NCBI RefSeq assembly: GCF_013415845.1
Contig: NZ_CP058907.1
Location: 496,001 to 560,000 of the forward strand
Direction: 5' to 3'
DNA: 64,000 nt
Source: Rhodopseudomonas palustris
Lineage (GTDB): Bacteria > Pseudomonadota > Alphaproteobacteria > Rhizobiales > Xanthobacteraceae
Part shown: one piece after another, positions 1 to 9,122 of the stretch
Numbering within the stretch: position 1 is the first letter of the stretch
Layout: each line of letters opens with the position of its first letter
Notes under the pieces: model-generated
Database searches by the model: none
Told to the model about the DNA's origin: nothing
The model's input: only the letters and a program-made list of their open reading frames with translations
Position numbers and translations under genes: made by a program

Positions 1-363
1 ATCTTCGCCAACGAGGCCGAGCTGCACTCGCTGTACCAGACCTCGGATTTCGACGCGGCGCTGAATCTGCTGGCTCAGGACGTCTCGCTCGGCGTTGTCA
101 CCCGGAGCGAGAAGGGCTGCGCGGTGGTCGATAAGGATGGCGTCACCCTGGTGCCTGCCGCCGCGATTGATCAGCTCGTCGACACCACCGGCGCCGGCGA
201 CCTGTTCGCGGCCGGCTTCCTGTTCGGTCTGGTCCGCAACCTCGGCTACGAAAACGCCGGCCGCCTCGGCGCGCTGGCGGCAGCCGAAGTGATCCAGCAC
301 ATCGGCGCCCGCCCGCAGGTGTCGTTGAAGGAACTGGCGCAGCAGCACGGGCTGGCGGTGTAG
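1..363 (+). CDS. PfkB-family carbohydrate/nucleoside kinase, 3' part (5' end outside window)
   Basis: This is the last 120 codons of a PfkB (ribokinase) family kinase, which transfers the ATP gamma-phosphate to a sugar or nucleoside in the cytoplasm. The frame is open from base 1. The family signature DTTGAGD lies at window codons 61-67; its last Asp is the catalytic base and the Gly-rich turn forms the anion hole. The start of the fragment (IFANEAEL) matches the conserved region before it. R. palustris relatives are usually annotated adenosine kinase or sugar kinase; the substrate-binding N-terminus lies outside the window, so the substrate cannot be read. The gene ends at TAG 361-363 and is followed by a long palindromic repeat. 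Confidence 0.9.
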   Translation: MFANEAELHSLYQTSDFDAALNLLAQDVSLGVVTRSEKGCAVVDKDGVTLVPAAAIDQLVDTTGAGDLFAAGFLFGLVRNLGYENAGRLGALAAAEVIQHIGARPQVSLKELAQQHGLAV

Positions 364-391
364 TTCGCTCTCAAGCGGATACATCAGCGTT

Positions 392-543
392 CGTCATTCC
401 GGGGCGCGAACGCAGTTCGCGAGCCCGGAATCCATAACCCCTGCCGTTGCTACTTACGCACGGCGGTGGCTCTGGCCGTGCCTATCCGCGATTCCAGGGA
501 GTATGGATTCCGGGCTCGCGCTCCGCGCGCCCCGGAATGACGA
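392..543. repeat. Interspersed palindromic repeat, family A, copy 1
   Basis: Two inverted arms, about 392-437 and 502-543, begin and end with gtcattccgggg/ccccggaatgac and share the inner block cccggaatccat. The left arm holds a small internal hairpin (gcgaac…gttcgc). The same arms occur at 26276-26385 and 57198-57319. It lies between converging gene ends. Such elements are common between genes in Bradyrhizobium/Rhodopseudomonas; the function is unknown. Confidence 0.85.
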
Positions 544-582
544 CTACTAATGTCGGTGCACGGCTCGCCTGAAGCCAACGCC

Positions 583-2277
583 TCACGCCGTCTTCATCGC
601 TTTGAGCCCGAGCTTGGACTCGACCTTCTCGCGCATGATGAATTTCTGGATCTTGCCGGTCACCGTCATCGGGAATTCGTCGACGAATTCGATGTAGCGC
701 GGGATCTTGTTATGGGCGATCTGGCCCTGGCAGAACGCGCGGACGTCGTCGGCGGTCAGCGTTTCTCCCGGGCGCGGGCGGACCCAGGCGCAGAGTTCTT
801 CGCCGTAGCGGTCGTCGGCGACACCGAAGATCTGGACGTCTTGGATCTTGGGATGGCGATACAGGAATTCCTCGATCTCGCGCGGATACAGGTTCTCGCC
901 GCCGCGGATCACCATGTCCTTGATGCGGCCGACGATGTTGCAGAAGCCCTTGTCGTCGATGGTGGCGAGGTCGCCGGTGTGCATCCAGCCGGCGGCGTCC
1001 AGCACGTCGGCGGTTTTTTCCGCCTCGTCCCAATAGCCGAGCATCACGCTGTAGCCGCGGGTGCACAGCTCGCCGCGCTGGCCGCGCGGCACGATCTTGC
1101 CGTCGAGATCGACGACTTTCACTTCGACATGCGGATGGATGCGGCCGACGGTCGAGACCCGCCGCTCTTCCGGATCGTCGACCGCGCTCTGGAAGCTGAC
1201 CGGGCTCGTCTCGGTCATGCCGTAGGCGATGGTCACTTCGCGCATGTTCATTGCATCGTTGACCCTTCGCATCACTTCCACCGGGCACGGCGCGCCCGCC
1301 ATGATCCCGGTGCGCAGTGACGACAGATCAAAGCTGGCGAATTCCGGATGATCGAGTTCGGCGATGAACATCGTCGGCACGCCATACAGCGCTGTGCACT
1401 TCTCGCGTGACGCGGTCTGCAGCGTCACCAGCGGGTCGAAGCCTTCGCCGGGATACACCATCGCGGCGCCGGAGGTGACGGAGGCGAGGCTGCCCATCAC
1501 CATGCCGAAGCAGTGATACAGCGGCACCGGAATGCAGATCCGGTCCGCCTCTGTCAGCTTCATCGCGCGGCCGACGAAGTAACCGTTGTTGAGGATGTTG
1601 TGATGCGTCAGCGTCACGCCCTTGGGCGAGCCGGTGGTGCCGCTGGTGAACTGGATGTTGACGGCATCGTCGAACTGCAGCTCGCTTGCGAAGGCGGCGA
1701 TCTGATCGCGGTGCCGCGCGCCGCCCATGGCCGCGACCTCGTCGAACGCAATCGTCCCCGGCGCTTTCGGTCCGCCGATCTGGATCACGGTGCGCAGCTT
1801 CGGCAGCTTGGCCGATTGCAGCGCGCCCGGCGACGAGATCGCCAGTTCCGGGATCAGCGTGTTCAGCATCTCCATGTAGTGCGAGGTCTTGAACGCGGTG
1901 GCCGTCACCAGCGCGGCGCAGCCGACTTTGGCGAGCGCGAATTCCAGTTCGCTCAGGCGGTAGGCCGGATTAATGGTGACCAGGATCAGTCCCGCTTTGG
2001 CGGCGGCGAATTGTGTGAGGGTCCATTCCGGTCGGTTCATCGACCAGATGCCGATGCGGGCGCCGCGCTCCAGGCCGAGCGCGAGAAAACCGGCTGCCAG
2101 CGCATCCACCCGCGCGGCGAAGTCGCTCCAGGTCCACCGGGTGTCATGGCTGGGTGAAACCAGCGCTTCGCGATCCGGCCACAGCGCCACCGCGCGGTCG
2201 AGCGCCTGGCCAATGGTAATTCCGAGCAGCGGGGCGTCGGAGACGCCGCAGACATAGCTGGGGGTCGAGCTGGTCAC
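583..2277 (-). CDS. AMP-forming acyl-CoA synthetase
   Basis: A 564-residue member of the ANL superfamily, activating a carboxylic (probably fatty) acid to acyl-AMP and then acyl-CoA. Visible motifs: ATP-binding [10 protein letters not shown] at 211-220, YGMTE at 352-356, HTGD at 433-436, the hinge region with RGGENLYP at 458-465, and the C-terminal catalytic lysine of TGK at 540-542. All core residues are present, so it should be active. The start is GTG at 2277 with AAGGAC just upstream; no export signal is seen, so it is cytoplasmic. It stands alone on this strand, and chain-length specificity cannot be read. Gene content suggests a role in the fatty/aromatic acid catabolism typical of this group. 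Confidence 0.93.
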   Translation of the reverse strand: MTSSTPSYVCGVSDAPLLGITIGQALDRAVALWPDREALVSPSHDTRWTWSDFAARVDALAAGFLALGLERGARIGIWSMNRPEWTLTQFAAAKAGLILVTINPAYRLSELEFALAKVGCAALVTATAFKTSHYMEMLNTLIPELAISSPGALQSAKLPKLRTVIQIGGPKAPGTIAFDEVAAMGGARHRDQIAAFASELQFDDAVNIQFTSGTTGSPKGVTLTHHNILNNGYFVGRAMKLTEADRICIPVPLYHCFGMVMGSLASVTSGAAMVYPGEGFDPLVTLQTASREKCTALYGVPTMFIAELDHPEFASFDLSSLRTGIMAGAPCPVEVMRRVNDAMNMREVTIAYGMTETSPVSFQSAVDDPEERRVSTVGRIHPHVEVKVVDLDGKIVPRGQRGELCTRGYSVMLGYWDEAEKTADVLDAAGWMHTGDLATIDDKGFCNIVGRIKDMVIRGGENLYPREIEEFLYRHPKIQDVQIFGVADDRYGEELCAWVRPRPGETLTADDVRAFCQGQIAHNKIPRYIEFVDEFPMTVTGKIQKFIMREKVESKLGLKAMKTA

Positions 2278-2406
2278 GTCCTTGGTCCTCGCCTTATCGC
2301 CCGGGCTTCTTGGAGTGCCGGGTCGTCATCGTGTGGGCTTGTCGCCTCTTTCACGAAGCATAGCGCCGCCGGCGGGGCATTGCGACCCCGCCGACGGCGC
2401 GAGAAC

Positions 2407-3594
2407 TCAGGCTGCCTGCTGTCCGGCGCCGAGAGCGGCATAAACGCCGCGCTCGAACGCAGCGAACGCCTCCAGGCACTTGGCGTCGGCGAACGGCAGC
2501 ACCTGCATCAGGATCACGCCGCAGACGTCACGGGTCGGATCGATCCAGTAATAGGTATTGGCGAGCCCGGCCCAGGCGAGGCTGCCGGCGCTGCGGCCTT
2601 CCGGCGTCTTCTCGGTGTTGATCAGGAAGCTGAGGCCCCACTTCTTGGTCATGCCGGGATAGAGGTCGACGTCGTTGGTGGCGAAGGCAATCGCCGAGTT
2701 CAGCTTGGTGACGTTGAGATCACCGATGTGGTTCTGGCCCATCATCGCCACGGTCTCGGGCTTCAGCACCTGGTTGCCGTTGCCGCGGCCCTTGTTGAGG
2801 ATCATCTGGGTGAACTTCAGATAGTCCGCCGCGGTGCCGTACAGGCCACCGCCACCCATGTGGAATTCCGGTTCCTGCGCGACCTCGAACGGGATCGGCG
2901 ACAGCGAGCCATCCTCGCCGCGGGCATGCACCGCGACCAGCCGCTTCCGTTGTTCATCTTTGATCTTGAAGCCCATGTCGGTCATGCCGAGCGGCGCGAA
3001 CAGATGATCGCGCAAATATGCGTCCAGCTTCATGCCGCTGGCCGCTTCGACCGCCTTGCCGGCGAAGTCGATGTTGATGCCGTACTCCCAGCGCGTGCCC
3101 GGATCAGACGCAAGCGGCGTCTTCAGCGCGGCTTCCTGGCAGCCGATGATGCCGGGGATGCCGTGCCGCTCCATGTACTTCACCATGTCGGCGTTCCACA
3201 TGTCGTAGCAGAAGCCGGCGGTGTGGGTGAGCAATTGCCGCAGCGTGATCGGAGATTTGGCCGGCCGGGTCTTCGGCGTACCGTCGGCGTCGAATCCGTC
3301 GAGCACCAGCGGTTCGGCGAGATCGGGCAGCACCTTGCCGATCGGCTCGTCGAGCGACAGCTTACCTTGCTCGACGAGCTGCATTGCGGCCGCAGCCGTA
3401 ATCGCCTTGGTCATCGACGCGATCCAGAACACGCTGTCGGTGGTCATCTGCTCGGGTTTCGACAGATCGCGCTTGCCGAACGCGCCCTGATACAGGACCT
3501 CCTTCGAATTGCCGGCGATCGCCACCACGCCGGGGATATCCCCGCGCTCGCTCATCTGTCGCAAGCTTTGATCGATCTGGTTGCTGCTCTGCAT
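2407..3594 (-). CDS. Beta-lactamase-fold serine hydrolase (family VIII esterase type)
   Basis: A 395-residue protein of the class C beta-lactamase/DD-peptidase fold (COG1680 type). The nucleophile motif SMTK is at 60-63. The tyrosine motif reads YGIN at 171-174 rather than YxN, which resembles the esterase/transesterase branch (LovD, EstB) more than true beta-lactamases. There is no signal peptide, so it is probably cytoplasmic, which also argues against antibiotic resistance. The start has a strong ribosome site (GGGAGGA, 5-6 bases upstream). Likely ester hydrolysis or acyl transfer; the natural substrate is unknown. It lies downstream of and in the same direction as nothing obvious, so it is probably monocistronic. 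Confidence 0.88.
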   Translation of the reverse strand: MQSSNQIDQSLRQMSERGDIPGVVAIAGNSKEVLYQGAFGKRDLSKPEQMTTDSVFWIASMTKAITAAAAMQLVEQGKLSLDEPIGKVLPDLAEPLVLDGFDADGTPKTRPAKSPITLRQLLTHTAGFCYDMWNADMVKYMERHGIPGIIGCQEAALKTPLASDPGTRWEYGINIDFAGKAVEAASGMKLDAYLRDHLFAPLGMTDMGFKIKDEQRKRLVAVHARGEDGSLSPIPFEVAQEPEFHMGGGGLYGTAADYLKFTQMILNKGRGNGNQVLKPETVAMMGQNHIGDLNVTKLNSAIAFATNDVDLYPGMTKKWGLSFLINTEKTPEGRSAGSLAWAGLANTYYWIDPTRDVCGVILMQVLPFADAKCLEAFAAFERGVYAALGAGQQAA

Positions 3595-3834
3595 GTTCGT
3601 CCTCCCTTGTTTGGCTGGCAGTTTCTAAAAGCGGCCGGATTTTTCACCGAGCGGTTCCGCTCCGCAAGCGATAACGAGGTCGAGCGACAAAGTCTCGCAT
3701 TTGCGAGCGACGACGATTTCGTGCCGGGAACGAACGGGGTGGCGTGGCGTTCACAAAGTCGCCGCAGTGTTGAACCTCGCGGCGGCAGCCAACGTCCAAC
3801 TCAAAGTTGCGACGCCCTCGCCTGGAGCACCGAG

Positions 3835-4161
3835 ATGATCCCGACCTGGAGTGACTGGAAGCGCTATCCGCAGCCCGGCCGCGGCGGCAATATCGAGGCG
3901 CCGATCAGTCCGGGGATCTATGAAGTGCGATACGCCCAGACCGGTGCGCTGTACGGATTCGAGGCAGTCGACAATCTGGCGGTCGCACTCGCGCAACTTC
4001 CTGTGAAGTCGCGCGTCGGGTCGTGGTTCGGACGCCGCGCCGCACAACCTTTCCCCGAGCTTGAATACCGCATCTGCGCCACAACTTCCCGGGCGCATGC
4101 ACGCACCGCAGCCGATCGGATGGTCAATCGCCGAAGCACCTGGATTGCCGGCGCCGCCTGA
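3835..4161 (+). CDS. Small conserved-type protein, GIY-YIG-like N-terminus
   Basis: A 108-residue ORF starting at ATG 3835 with GGAG about 8 bases upstream. It begins with a Trp/Pro-rich stretch (WSDWKRYPQP) followed by APISPGIYEVRY and a later LEYR motif. This layout resembles small Bradyrhizobium/Rhodopseudomonas proteins with a GIY-YIG-like fold, where 'GIYEVR' is the first strand. The Arg/Glu needed for nuclease chemistry are not evident, so I do not call it a nuclease. It precedes gabD by 161 bases on the same strand. Coding status rests on composition, the ribosome site and recalled similarity; the function is unknown. Confidence 0.6.
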   Translation: MIPTWSDWKRYPQPGRGGNIEAPISPGIYEVRYAQTGALYGFEAVDNLAVALAQLPVKSRVGSWFGRRAAQPFPELEYRICATTSRAHARTAADRMVNRRSTWIAGAA

Positions 4162-4322
4162 GCGACTTGCGGAGCGCCTCCATTCACAGTCGCGAAATCG
4201 CTCCTCATGCGAAGGACGAGGCCGGCCTGCGCTGTGCTCCCCGCGTTCTACCCCTATATTGACCGGCAACCGGGATCCATCGCGGTCCCGCCTGCGATCC
4301 ACCAGCAACGCCGGAGCATTCA

Positions 4323-5816
4323 ATGTCACCCACCGCCGCCGCACGCGCCGCCGATCAAGCCGCCTCTCTGCGCGATCGGCTAAAGGACCCGTCGCTGCTG
4401 CGCGAGCAGTGCTATATCGACGGCGCCTGGTCGGGCACGTCGACGATCGCGGTGACTAATCCGGCGAGCGGGCAGACGATCGCCAAGGTGCCGCATCTCG
4501 GCGCCGCCGAGGCAACTCAGGCGGTGGAGGCTGCCGCGCAAGCATTTCCGGCCTGGGCGAAGCTCACTGCCAAGCAGCGCTCCAACATCTTGCGCAAATG
4601 GTTCGAGCTGATCATCGCCAGCCGCGAGGATCTGGCTCTGATCCTGACCTCCGAACAGGGCAAACCGCTCTCCGAGGCGCTTGGCGAAGTCGATATCGGC
4701 GCCGCCTATGTCGAGTTTTTCGCCGAAGAGGCGCGGCGGGTGTATGGCGAAACCATCCCGACCCAGCGCGCCGATGCGCGGCTGATCGCCATCAAGCAGC
4801 CGATCGGCGTCTGCGGCGCGATCACGCCGTGGAACTTCCCGAGTTCGATGATCACCCGCAAAGTCTCGCCGGCGCTCGCAGCAGGCTGCACAGTGGTGCT
4901 GAAGCCGGCCGAGGAAACGCCGCTGAGCGCCTTCGCGCTGGCGGCGCTGGCCGAAAAGGCGGGCGTGCCGAAGGGCGTGTTCAACGTCCTCACCGGCGAT
5001 GCGCCGGCAATTGGAAAGGTACTGTGTGAACATCCGGCCGTCCGGTTCGTCGGTTTCACCGGCTCCACCGAAGTCGGCAAGATCCTCTACAAACAGGCGT
5101 CGGTCGGGGTGAAGAAGCTCGGATTGGAGCTCGGCGGTAACGCGCCGTTCATCGTGTTCGACGATGCCGATGTCGACGCTGCGGTCGAAGGCGCGATGGT
5201 GTCGAAATATCGCAACATGGGCCAGACCTGCGTTTGCGCCAATCGGCTCTACGTGCAGGACGGCGTCTACGACGCGTTCGTCGAGAAGCTCGCCGCCAAG
5301 GTCAAGGCCATGAAGGTCGGCGACGGCACCGAGCAGGGCGTCACCCAAGGGCCGCTGATCAACGAGGCCGCGGTCGAGAAGACCGAGCGGCACATCGCGG
5401 ATGCGCTATCCAACGGCGCCAAGATCATCACCGGTGGCAAGCGTCATGCGCTCGGCGGCACCTTCTTCGAGCCGACCGTGCTGGCCGATGTCCGGCCCGA
5501 CGCGCTGGTGGCGCATGAAGAAACCTTCGGCCCGCTGGCGCCGGTGTTCCGCTTCAAGGACGAAGCCGAAGTGATCAAGCTCGCCAACAACTCGCCGTTC
5601 GGCCTCGCCAGCTACTTCTACGCCCGCGATTTGGGCCGCGTCTGGCGCGTTGCCGAGGCGCTGGAGAGCGGCATGGTCGGCGTCAACACCGGCCTGATCA
5701 CCACCGAAGTCGCCCCGTTCGGCGGCGTCAAGGAATCCGGCCTCGGCCGCGAAGGCTCACATCACGGCATCGAGGAGTATGTCGAGATCAAATACGTGAT
5801 GATGGCGGGGATCTGA
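4323..5816 (+). CDS. gabD: Succinate-semialdehyde dehydrogenase (NADP+)
   Basis: A 497-residue aldehyde dehydrogenase oxidising succinate semialdehyde to succinate, the last step of the GABA shunt. The cofactor motif ITPWNFP is at 167-173, the general-base Glu is E269 in LELGGNAP, and the nucleophile is C303 in GQTCVCANR. The second cysteine (C305) two residues on is typical of SSADH, where the pair can form a redox switch. Length and the VCAN motif favour GabD over other aldehyde dehydrogenases. No GABA transaminase is adjacent, so the substrate may come from a distant gabT or from other semialdehyde sources. A hairpin terminator-like structure follows at 5833. Confidence 0.92.
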   Translation: MSPTAAARAADQAASLRDRLKDPSLLREQCYIDGAWSGTSTIAVTNPASGQTIAKVPHLGAAEATQAVEAAAQAFPAWAKLTAKQRSNILRKWFELIIASREDLALILTSEQGKPLSEALGEVDIGAAYVEFFAEEARRVYGETIPTQRADARLIAIKQPIGVCGAITPWNFPSSMITRKVSPALAAGCTVVLKPAEETPLSAFALAALAEKAGVPKGVFNVLTGDAPAIGKVLCEHPAVRFVGFTGSTEVGKILYKQASVGVKKLGLELGGNAPFIVFDDADVDAAVEGAMVSKYRNMGQTCVCANRLYVQDGVYDAFVEKLAAKVKAMKVGDGTEQGVTQGPLINEAAVEKTERHIADALSNGAKIITGGKRHALGGTFFEPTVLADVRPDALVAHEETFGPLAPVFRFKDEAEVIKLANNSPFGLASYFYARDLGRVWRVAEALESGMVGVNTGLITTEVAPFGGVKESGLGREGSHHGIEEYVEIKYVMMAGI

Positions 5817-5832
5817 GAGCAGCCTTGTCGAT

Positions 5833-5860
5833 GAACGGCGCGCCGGGTGACGCGCCGTTC
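5833..5860. terminator. Hairpin between converging gabD and DUF1254 gene
   Basis: A perfect 10-bp stem (gaacggcgcg / cgcgccgttc) with an 8-base loop sits between two converging genes. There is no clear T-run on either side, so it is only a possible bidirectional terminator. Confidence 0.5.
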
Positions 5861-5870
5861 GTCGTGGGGA

Positions 5871-7307
5871 CTATTGCTGGCCGAGCGGGGTTGGCTGCTG
5901 TACTCGTGTCACCGGCGGCGGGGCCCAGCGGCCGGTCAGGGCTTCCTGCTTGGGTGCGTACATCCGCATCGTCAGGGTGAACGGTCCTTTTGGCGCCGGC
6001 AGCCAGTTCGATTCGTGCTCGGTGCCGGGACTGGCGTTCTGGATCAGCAGGTCGAGCGAACCGTCGGCGTTGGGCTTCAGCGGCATCCAGCTGCTCAGCG
6101 CTTGGCGCTGCAGCGCGTTCGGCACCGGAAAGCCCTCGGAATCGTACAGCGTCAGCGACCAGAACGTGTCGACCGGCGGTGTGGCGCCCTTCTGGAAATG
6201 CAGCACGTAGTTGCTGGTGCCATCGAGCGGCTTGCCGGTCTCGTCGGCAACGTTGACCGGATAGATCGCGTCCTCCGGCACGTTGGCGCCGAGCCCGAAC
6301 TGGGCGACGATGGCGCGCTTCAGGTAGTAATTTCCGTACACGCCCATGGTGTCGATGTTCATGCTCCAGCCATTGGTCACGCGGGCCATGGTCGGCATCT
6401 TCCAGCTCATCAGCTTCAGCGCCTCGGCCGGTGCTGCGTCCAGTGCTTTCCGCACGTTGGGCGCGGCTTTGCCGAGATCGAAGCCCTTGCCCGGCTCCAG
6501 CCCGATCCGGCGCAGCCGCGCGATCATCGGCTGGTCGGTGATATGCGGCGGGTTCTGTTTCAGGAGTTCGGCCGCGTACGCGAAAAACTGGCCGGCCGGC
6601 ATGCTGTCGACCTGCTGCTTCGGCGGCATCTTCATGTCGATCGTGGGATCGGGCACGAAGGCAGGGGCCGGCACCGGCGGCTTGCCCCATTGCGACAGCG
6701 GCGTCGCGGTGTAGCCGGCTTGGATCTGGTGCACCGCTGCGTAGTCCGCTGGCCCGTCGGTCTTGGTGCGGCCGATGATCCAAATGATCGGCGTCGGCGA
6801 TTCAACCCGCTGCATCCCGGTCGGCACAGCGCCGCTCCAGCCGGGCGCCGTGACCAGGAATTTCTGCGCCTGGGTGCCGGTGGTGCGCCAGCCGGGCGAG
6901 GCGAACACGTCGGTCCACATGTCCAGCATCGGCAGCAGGTAGTAGCGGCCGTTCGTGTCGGGCGCCGTCACCACCATCGGCTCGCGCGACAGGTCGAGCC
7001 AGGCGATCGAATACAGCGTATCGAAATTTGGTCGCACGATCGTCCTGAAATCCGCCGGCGGATAAGCCGGCACGCTGACGAAGCTATTCATCGGCCCTTT
7101 GCCGAACTCCTTGCCCGCCTCGACATTGGTCGATTGCTTGCGGGTGAGATCCATCGTCACCAGCGGATAGAGATACAAATAAGCGTCGACCCCGAGGCTC
7201 AGCGCCTCTTCGTCGGAGACCGGCGCCTGCTCGCTACGCGCGGGCGCCGTCATCAGCAAGAGTGCGGTCGTTGCGGCCGCCGATATCGCCTTCAACCACC
7301 CAATCAT
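5871..7307 (-). CDS. Exported DUF1254/DUF1214 protein
   Basis: A 478-residue protein with a signal peptide (hydrophobic 8-22, likely cleaved near ARS|EQ at about 25). The N-terminal third carries the DUF1254 pattern (LYLYPLVTMDLTRKQ near 44-58, then a conserved Asp/Trp-rich region) and the C-terminal part the DUF1214 pattern (TFWSLTLYDSEGFPVPN). Proteins of this two-domain architecture are found in the periplasm of many alphaproteobacteria; their biochemical role is unknown. The start has a good ribosome site (GGGAGGA). It is followed at its 3' end by gabD in the converging orientation. No catalytic motif could be identified by eye. Confidence 0.88.
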   Translation of the reverse strand: MIGWLKAISAAATTALLLMTAPARSEQAPVSDEEALSLGVDAYLYLYPLVTMDLTRKQSTNVEAGKEFGKGPMNSFVSVPAYPPADFRTIVRPNFDTLYSIAWLDLSREPMVVTAPDTNGRYYLLPMLDMWTDVFASPGWRTTGTQAQKFLVTAPGWSGAVPTGMQRVESPTPIIWIIGRTKTDGPADYAAVHQIQAGYTATPLSQWGKPPVPAPAFVPDPTIDMKMPPKQQVDSMPAGQFFAYAAELLKQNPPHITDQPMIARLRRIGLEPGKGFDLGKAAPNVRKALDAAPAEALKLMSWKMPTMARVTNGWSMNIDTMGVYGNYYLKRAIVAQFGLGANVPEDAIYPVNVADETGKPLDGTSNYVLHFQKGATPPVDTFWSLTLYDSEGFPVPNALQRQALSSWMPLKPNADGSLDLLIQNASPGTEHESNWLPAPKGPFTLTMRMYAPKQEALTGRWAPPPVTRVQQPTPLGQQ

Positions 7308-7446
7308 GGTGCAGTCCTCCCTTGACGCATCGCAGATTGCGTTCCAGGCAGGATGCTGAGTGGGGCGCGGACTGAGCTATGACGCAGGTCAAACGGCCGG
7401 TAGCTCGCCTGTCGATTCCGGACGAAAGACTGGTAATTTTACGGGG

Positions 7447-8130
7447 TTATTGCCGCAGCATGATCAGCGGGTCAGCGGTATCGGGCATCTTGCGCCACTG
7501 CGCATTGTCGTCGGCCTCGAACCGCCAAGTATCTCCGTTCGGCGCGACCAGCAGCATCGCACCATGCTCGAGCCGCCACATCGTCGGGCCGAAGCCGGCG
7601 ATCTGCGCATCGCAGCGCGGCTTCAGGAACGCCTGGAAATTATCGTTGCCCGCCTCGGTGTTAGTCAGCGTCAGGCCGCAGACCTGGCGGCCATTGCCGC
7701 GCACCATCGTCCAGTCGCCGATCATCTGCTCCATCGATTTGGCGAGCGAGCGGGCTGCGACCAGGTTCTGCAGGATGTAGATCCCTTCGCCGTCGCGATG
7801 GCCTTCGAAGATGCCGCTCTCGACCTCGGTGAAATCGATCACCGAGTCGCCGTCGGCGGTCTCCAGCCTGACGATATCGAGACCCTTCACGTCCCAGGCG
7901 ACGATCGCCTTGGTGAACGGCAGCGTCTTGGCGCAGTCTGGCTCCAGCGTCAGTTTCAGCCCCTTGGCGGCGGGCTCGGACGTCAGCGTCACGACGCAGG
8001 TCTTGCTGCGTTCGGTGGTCGCCAGCTCCCACTGGCCGACCATGTCCTTCTTCATCGAAGCTGCGTCCTGTGCCGCGGCAGCGGACGCGAGCAGCGCCGA
8101 GAGGATCACCGTGCCGAACGCGCGCCACAT
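7447..8130 (-). CDS. Tandem Inh/AprI-type protease-inhibitor-domain protein
   Basis: A 227-residue secreted or periplasmic protein with a signal peptide at 1-20 (cleavage at AAA|QD). The mature part looks like two copies of the Inh/AprI beta-barrel: residues about 30-115 (VGQWEL…, C45/C66) and 135-220 (IGDWTM…, C151/C173). Each copy has one Cys pair at matching spacing, as in Erwinia and Pseudomonas metalloprotease inhibitors, which have a single domain. No metalloprotease gene of the serralysin type is near, so the partner is unknown. The stop is 2 bases from the start region of the upstream dehydrogenase gene, suggesting co-transcription with it. Confidence 0.8.
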   Translation of the reverse strand: MWRAFGTVILSALLASAAAAQDAASMKKDMVGQWELATTERSKTCVVTLTSEPAAKGLKLTLEPDCAKTLPFTKAIVAWDVKGLDIVRLETADGDSVIDFTEVESGIFEGHRDGEGIYILQNLVAARSLAKSMEQMIGDWTMVRGNGRQVCGLTLTNTEAGNDNFQAFLKPRCDAQIAGFGPTMWRLEHGAMLLVAPNGDTWRFEADDNAQWRKMPDTADPLIMLRQ

Positions 8131-8132
8131 GG

Positions 8133-9122
8133 TCAGCGGCCTTTCACCGGAGTTTCGGCCACCGGCGTCAGCGGCGGACGGCCGGAGAACCAGGCTTTCA
8201 GATTGTCGACCACGAGCTGGTTCATCGCGTTGCGCGTCACCACCGAGGCCGAGCCGATATGCGGCAGCAACACGACATTGTCCATCGCGCGCAGCTCTTC
8301 CGGCACGGTCGGTTCGGCTGCGAATACGTCGAGGCCGGCAGCGAGAATCTTGCCGGATTTCAGGGCCTCAATCAGGGCCGCTTCGTCGATCACCGAGCCG
8401 CGCGCGACGTTGATCACCACGCCGCGCGGTCCGAGCGCATCGAGCACCTCGGCGTTGATCAGCTTGGCGGTGGTGGGGCCGCCCGGGATGATCACCACCA
8501 GGGTGTCGACCTCCTTGGCCATCTCGATCAGGTTCGGATAGTGCTGATAGGCGACGCCGGGCGCCGGCTTGCGCGAGTGATACACGACCGGCACCAGCGA
8601 GGCGTCGAGCCGGCGGGCGATTGCCTGGCCGATCCGGCCCATGCCGACCATGCCAACCTTGCGGTCGCGCAGCGAGCCGGTGCTGAGCGGATAGTCCTGC
8701 GTCTGCCATCGTCCGGCGCGGACGTATTTGTCGGCGCGGATGAACTCGCGCAACGTCGCAATCAGCAGCCCGAGCGCGGTATCGGCGACTTCTTCGGTGA
8801 GCACGTCGGGGGTGTTGGTGACGATGACGCCATGCTGCGCCGCCCAGGCGGAATCGACATGGTCGTAGCCGACGCCGAAGCTCGCCACGATTTCGAGTTT
8901 CGGAAACCGCGCCAGCATTGCTGCACCGGTCGGCACCAAACCGGTGACGGCAATACCGCGGATTCGGCCGCGAGCTTCGTCGCTCAGCTTCTCGAGGTCG
9001 TCGGCGCGCTCACATTTGTGGAGCACATAACCGGCCGGGAAGCCCTGATCGATGACCTCCTTGCGCGGGCCATAGATCAACAGATCAATCGGCTCCGACG
9101 CGCCCGTTTCCCCCGGCATCAA
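8133..9122 (-). CDS. D-2-hydroxyacid dehydrogenase (glyoxylate/hydroxypyruvate reductase type)
   Basis: A 329-residue NAD(P)-dependent D-isomer-specific 2-hydroxyacid dehydrogenase. The Rossmann motif GMVGMGRIG is at 157-165. The catalytic triad is visible: R241 in NVARGS, E270 in FAAEP and H288 in LPHIGS. It would interconvert a 2-keto acid such as glyoxylate or hydroxypyruvate with the hydroxyacid in the cytoplasm. Its start overlaps the end of the ABC permease gene by 4 bases, so it is translationally coupled to the transporter. This suggests the transporter imports its substrate or a precursor of it. The exact substrate cannot be read from the sequence. Confidence 0.92.
   Translation of the reverse strand: MMPGETGASEPIDLLIYGPRKEVIDQGFPAGYVLHKCERADDLEKLSDEARGRIRGIAVTGLVPTGAAMLARFPKLEIVASFGVGYDHVDSAWAAQHGVIVTNTPDVLTEEVADTALGLLIATLREFIRADKYVRAGRWQTQDYPLSTGSLRDRKVGMVGMGRIGQAIARRLDASLVPVVYHSRKPAPGVAYQHYPNLIEMAKEVDTLVVIIPGGPTTAKLINAEVLDALGPRGVVINVARGSVIDEAALIEALKSGKILAAGLDVFAAEPTVPEELRAMDNVVLLPHIGSASVVTRNAMNQLVVDNLKAWFSGRPPLTPVAETPVKGR

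Noticed and set aside
2407..3594. Antibiotic-resistance beta-lactamase
   Set aside because: No signal peptide, YGIN instead of YxN, and general esterase-type context.
4380..5393. Minus-strand frame inside gabD
   Set aside because: Antisense shadow; gabD motifs are complete on the plus strand.
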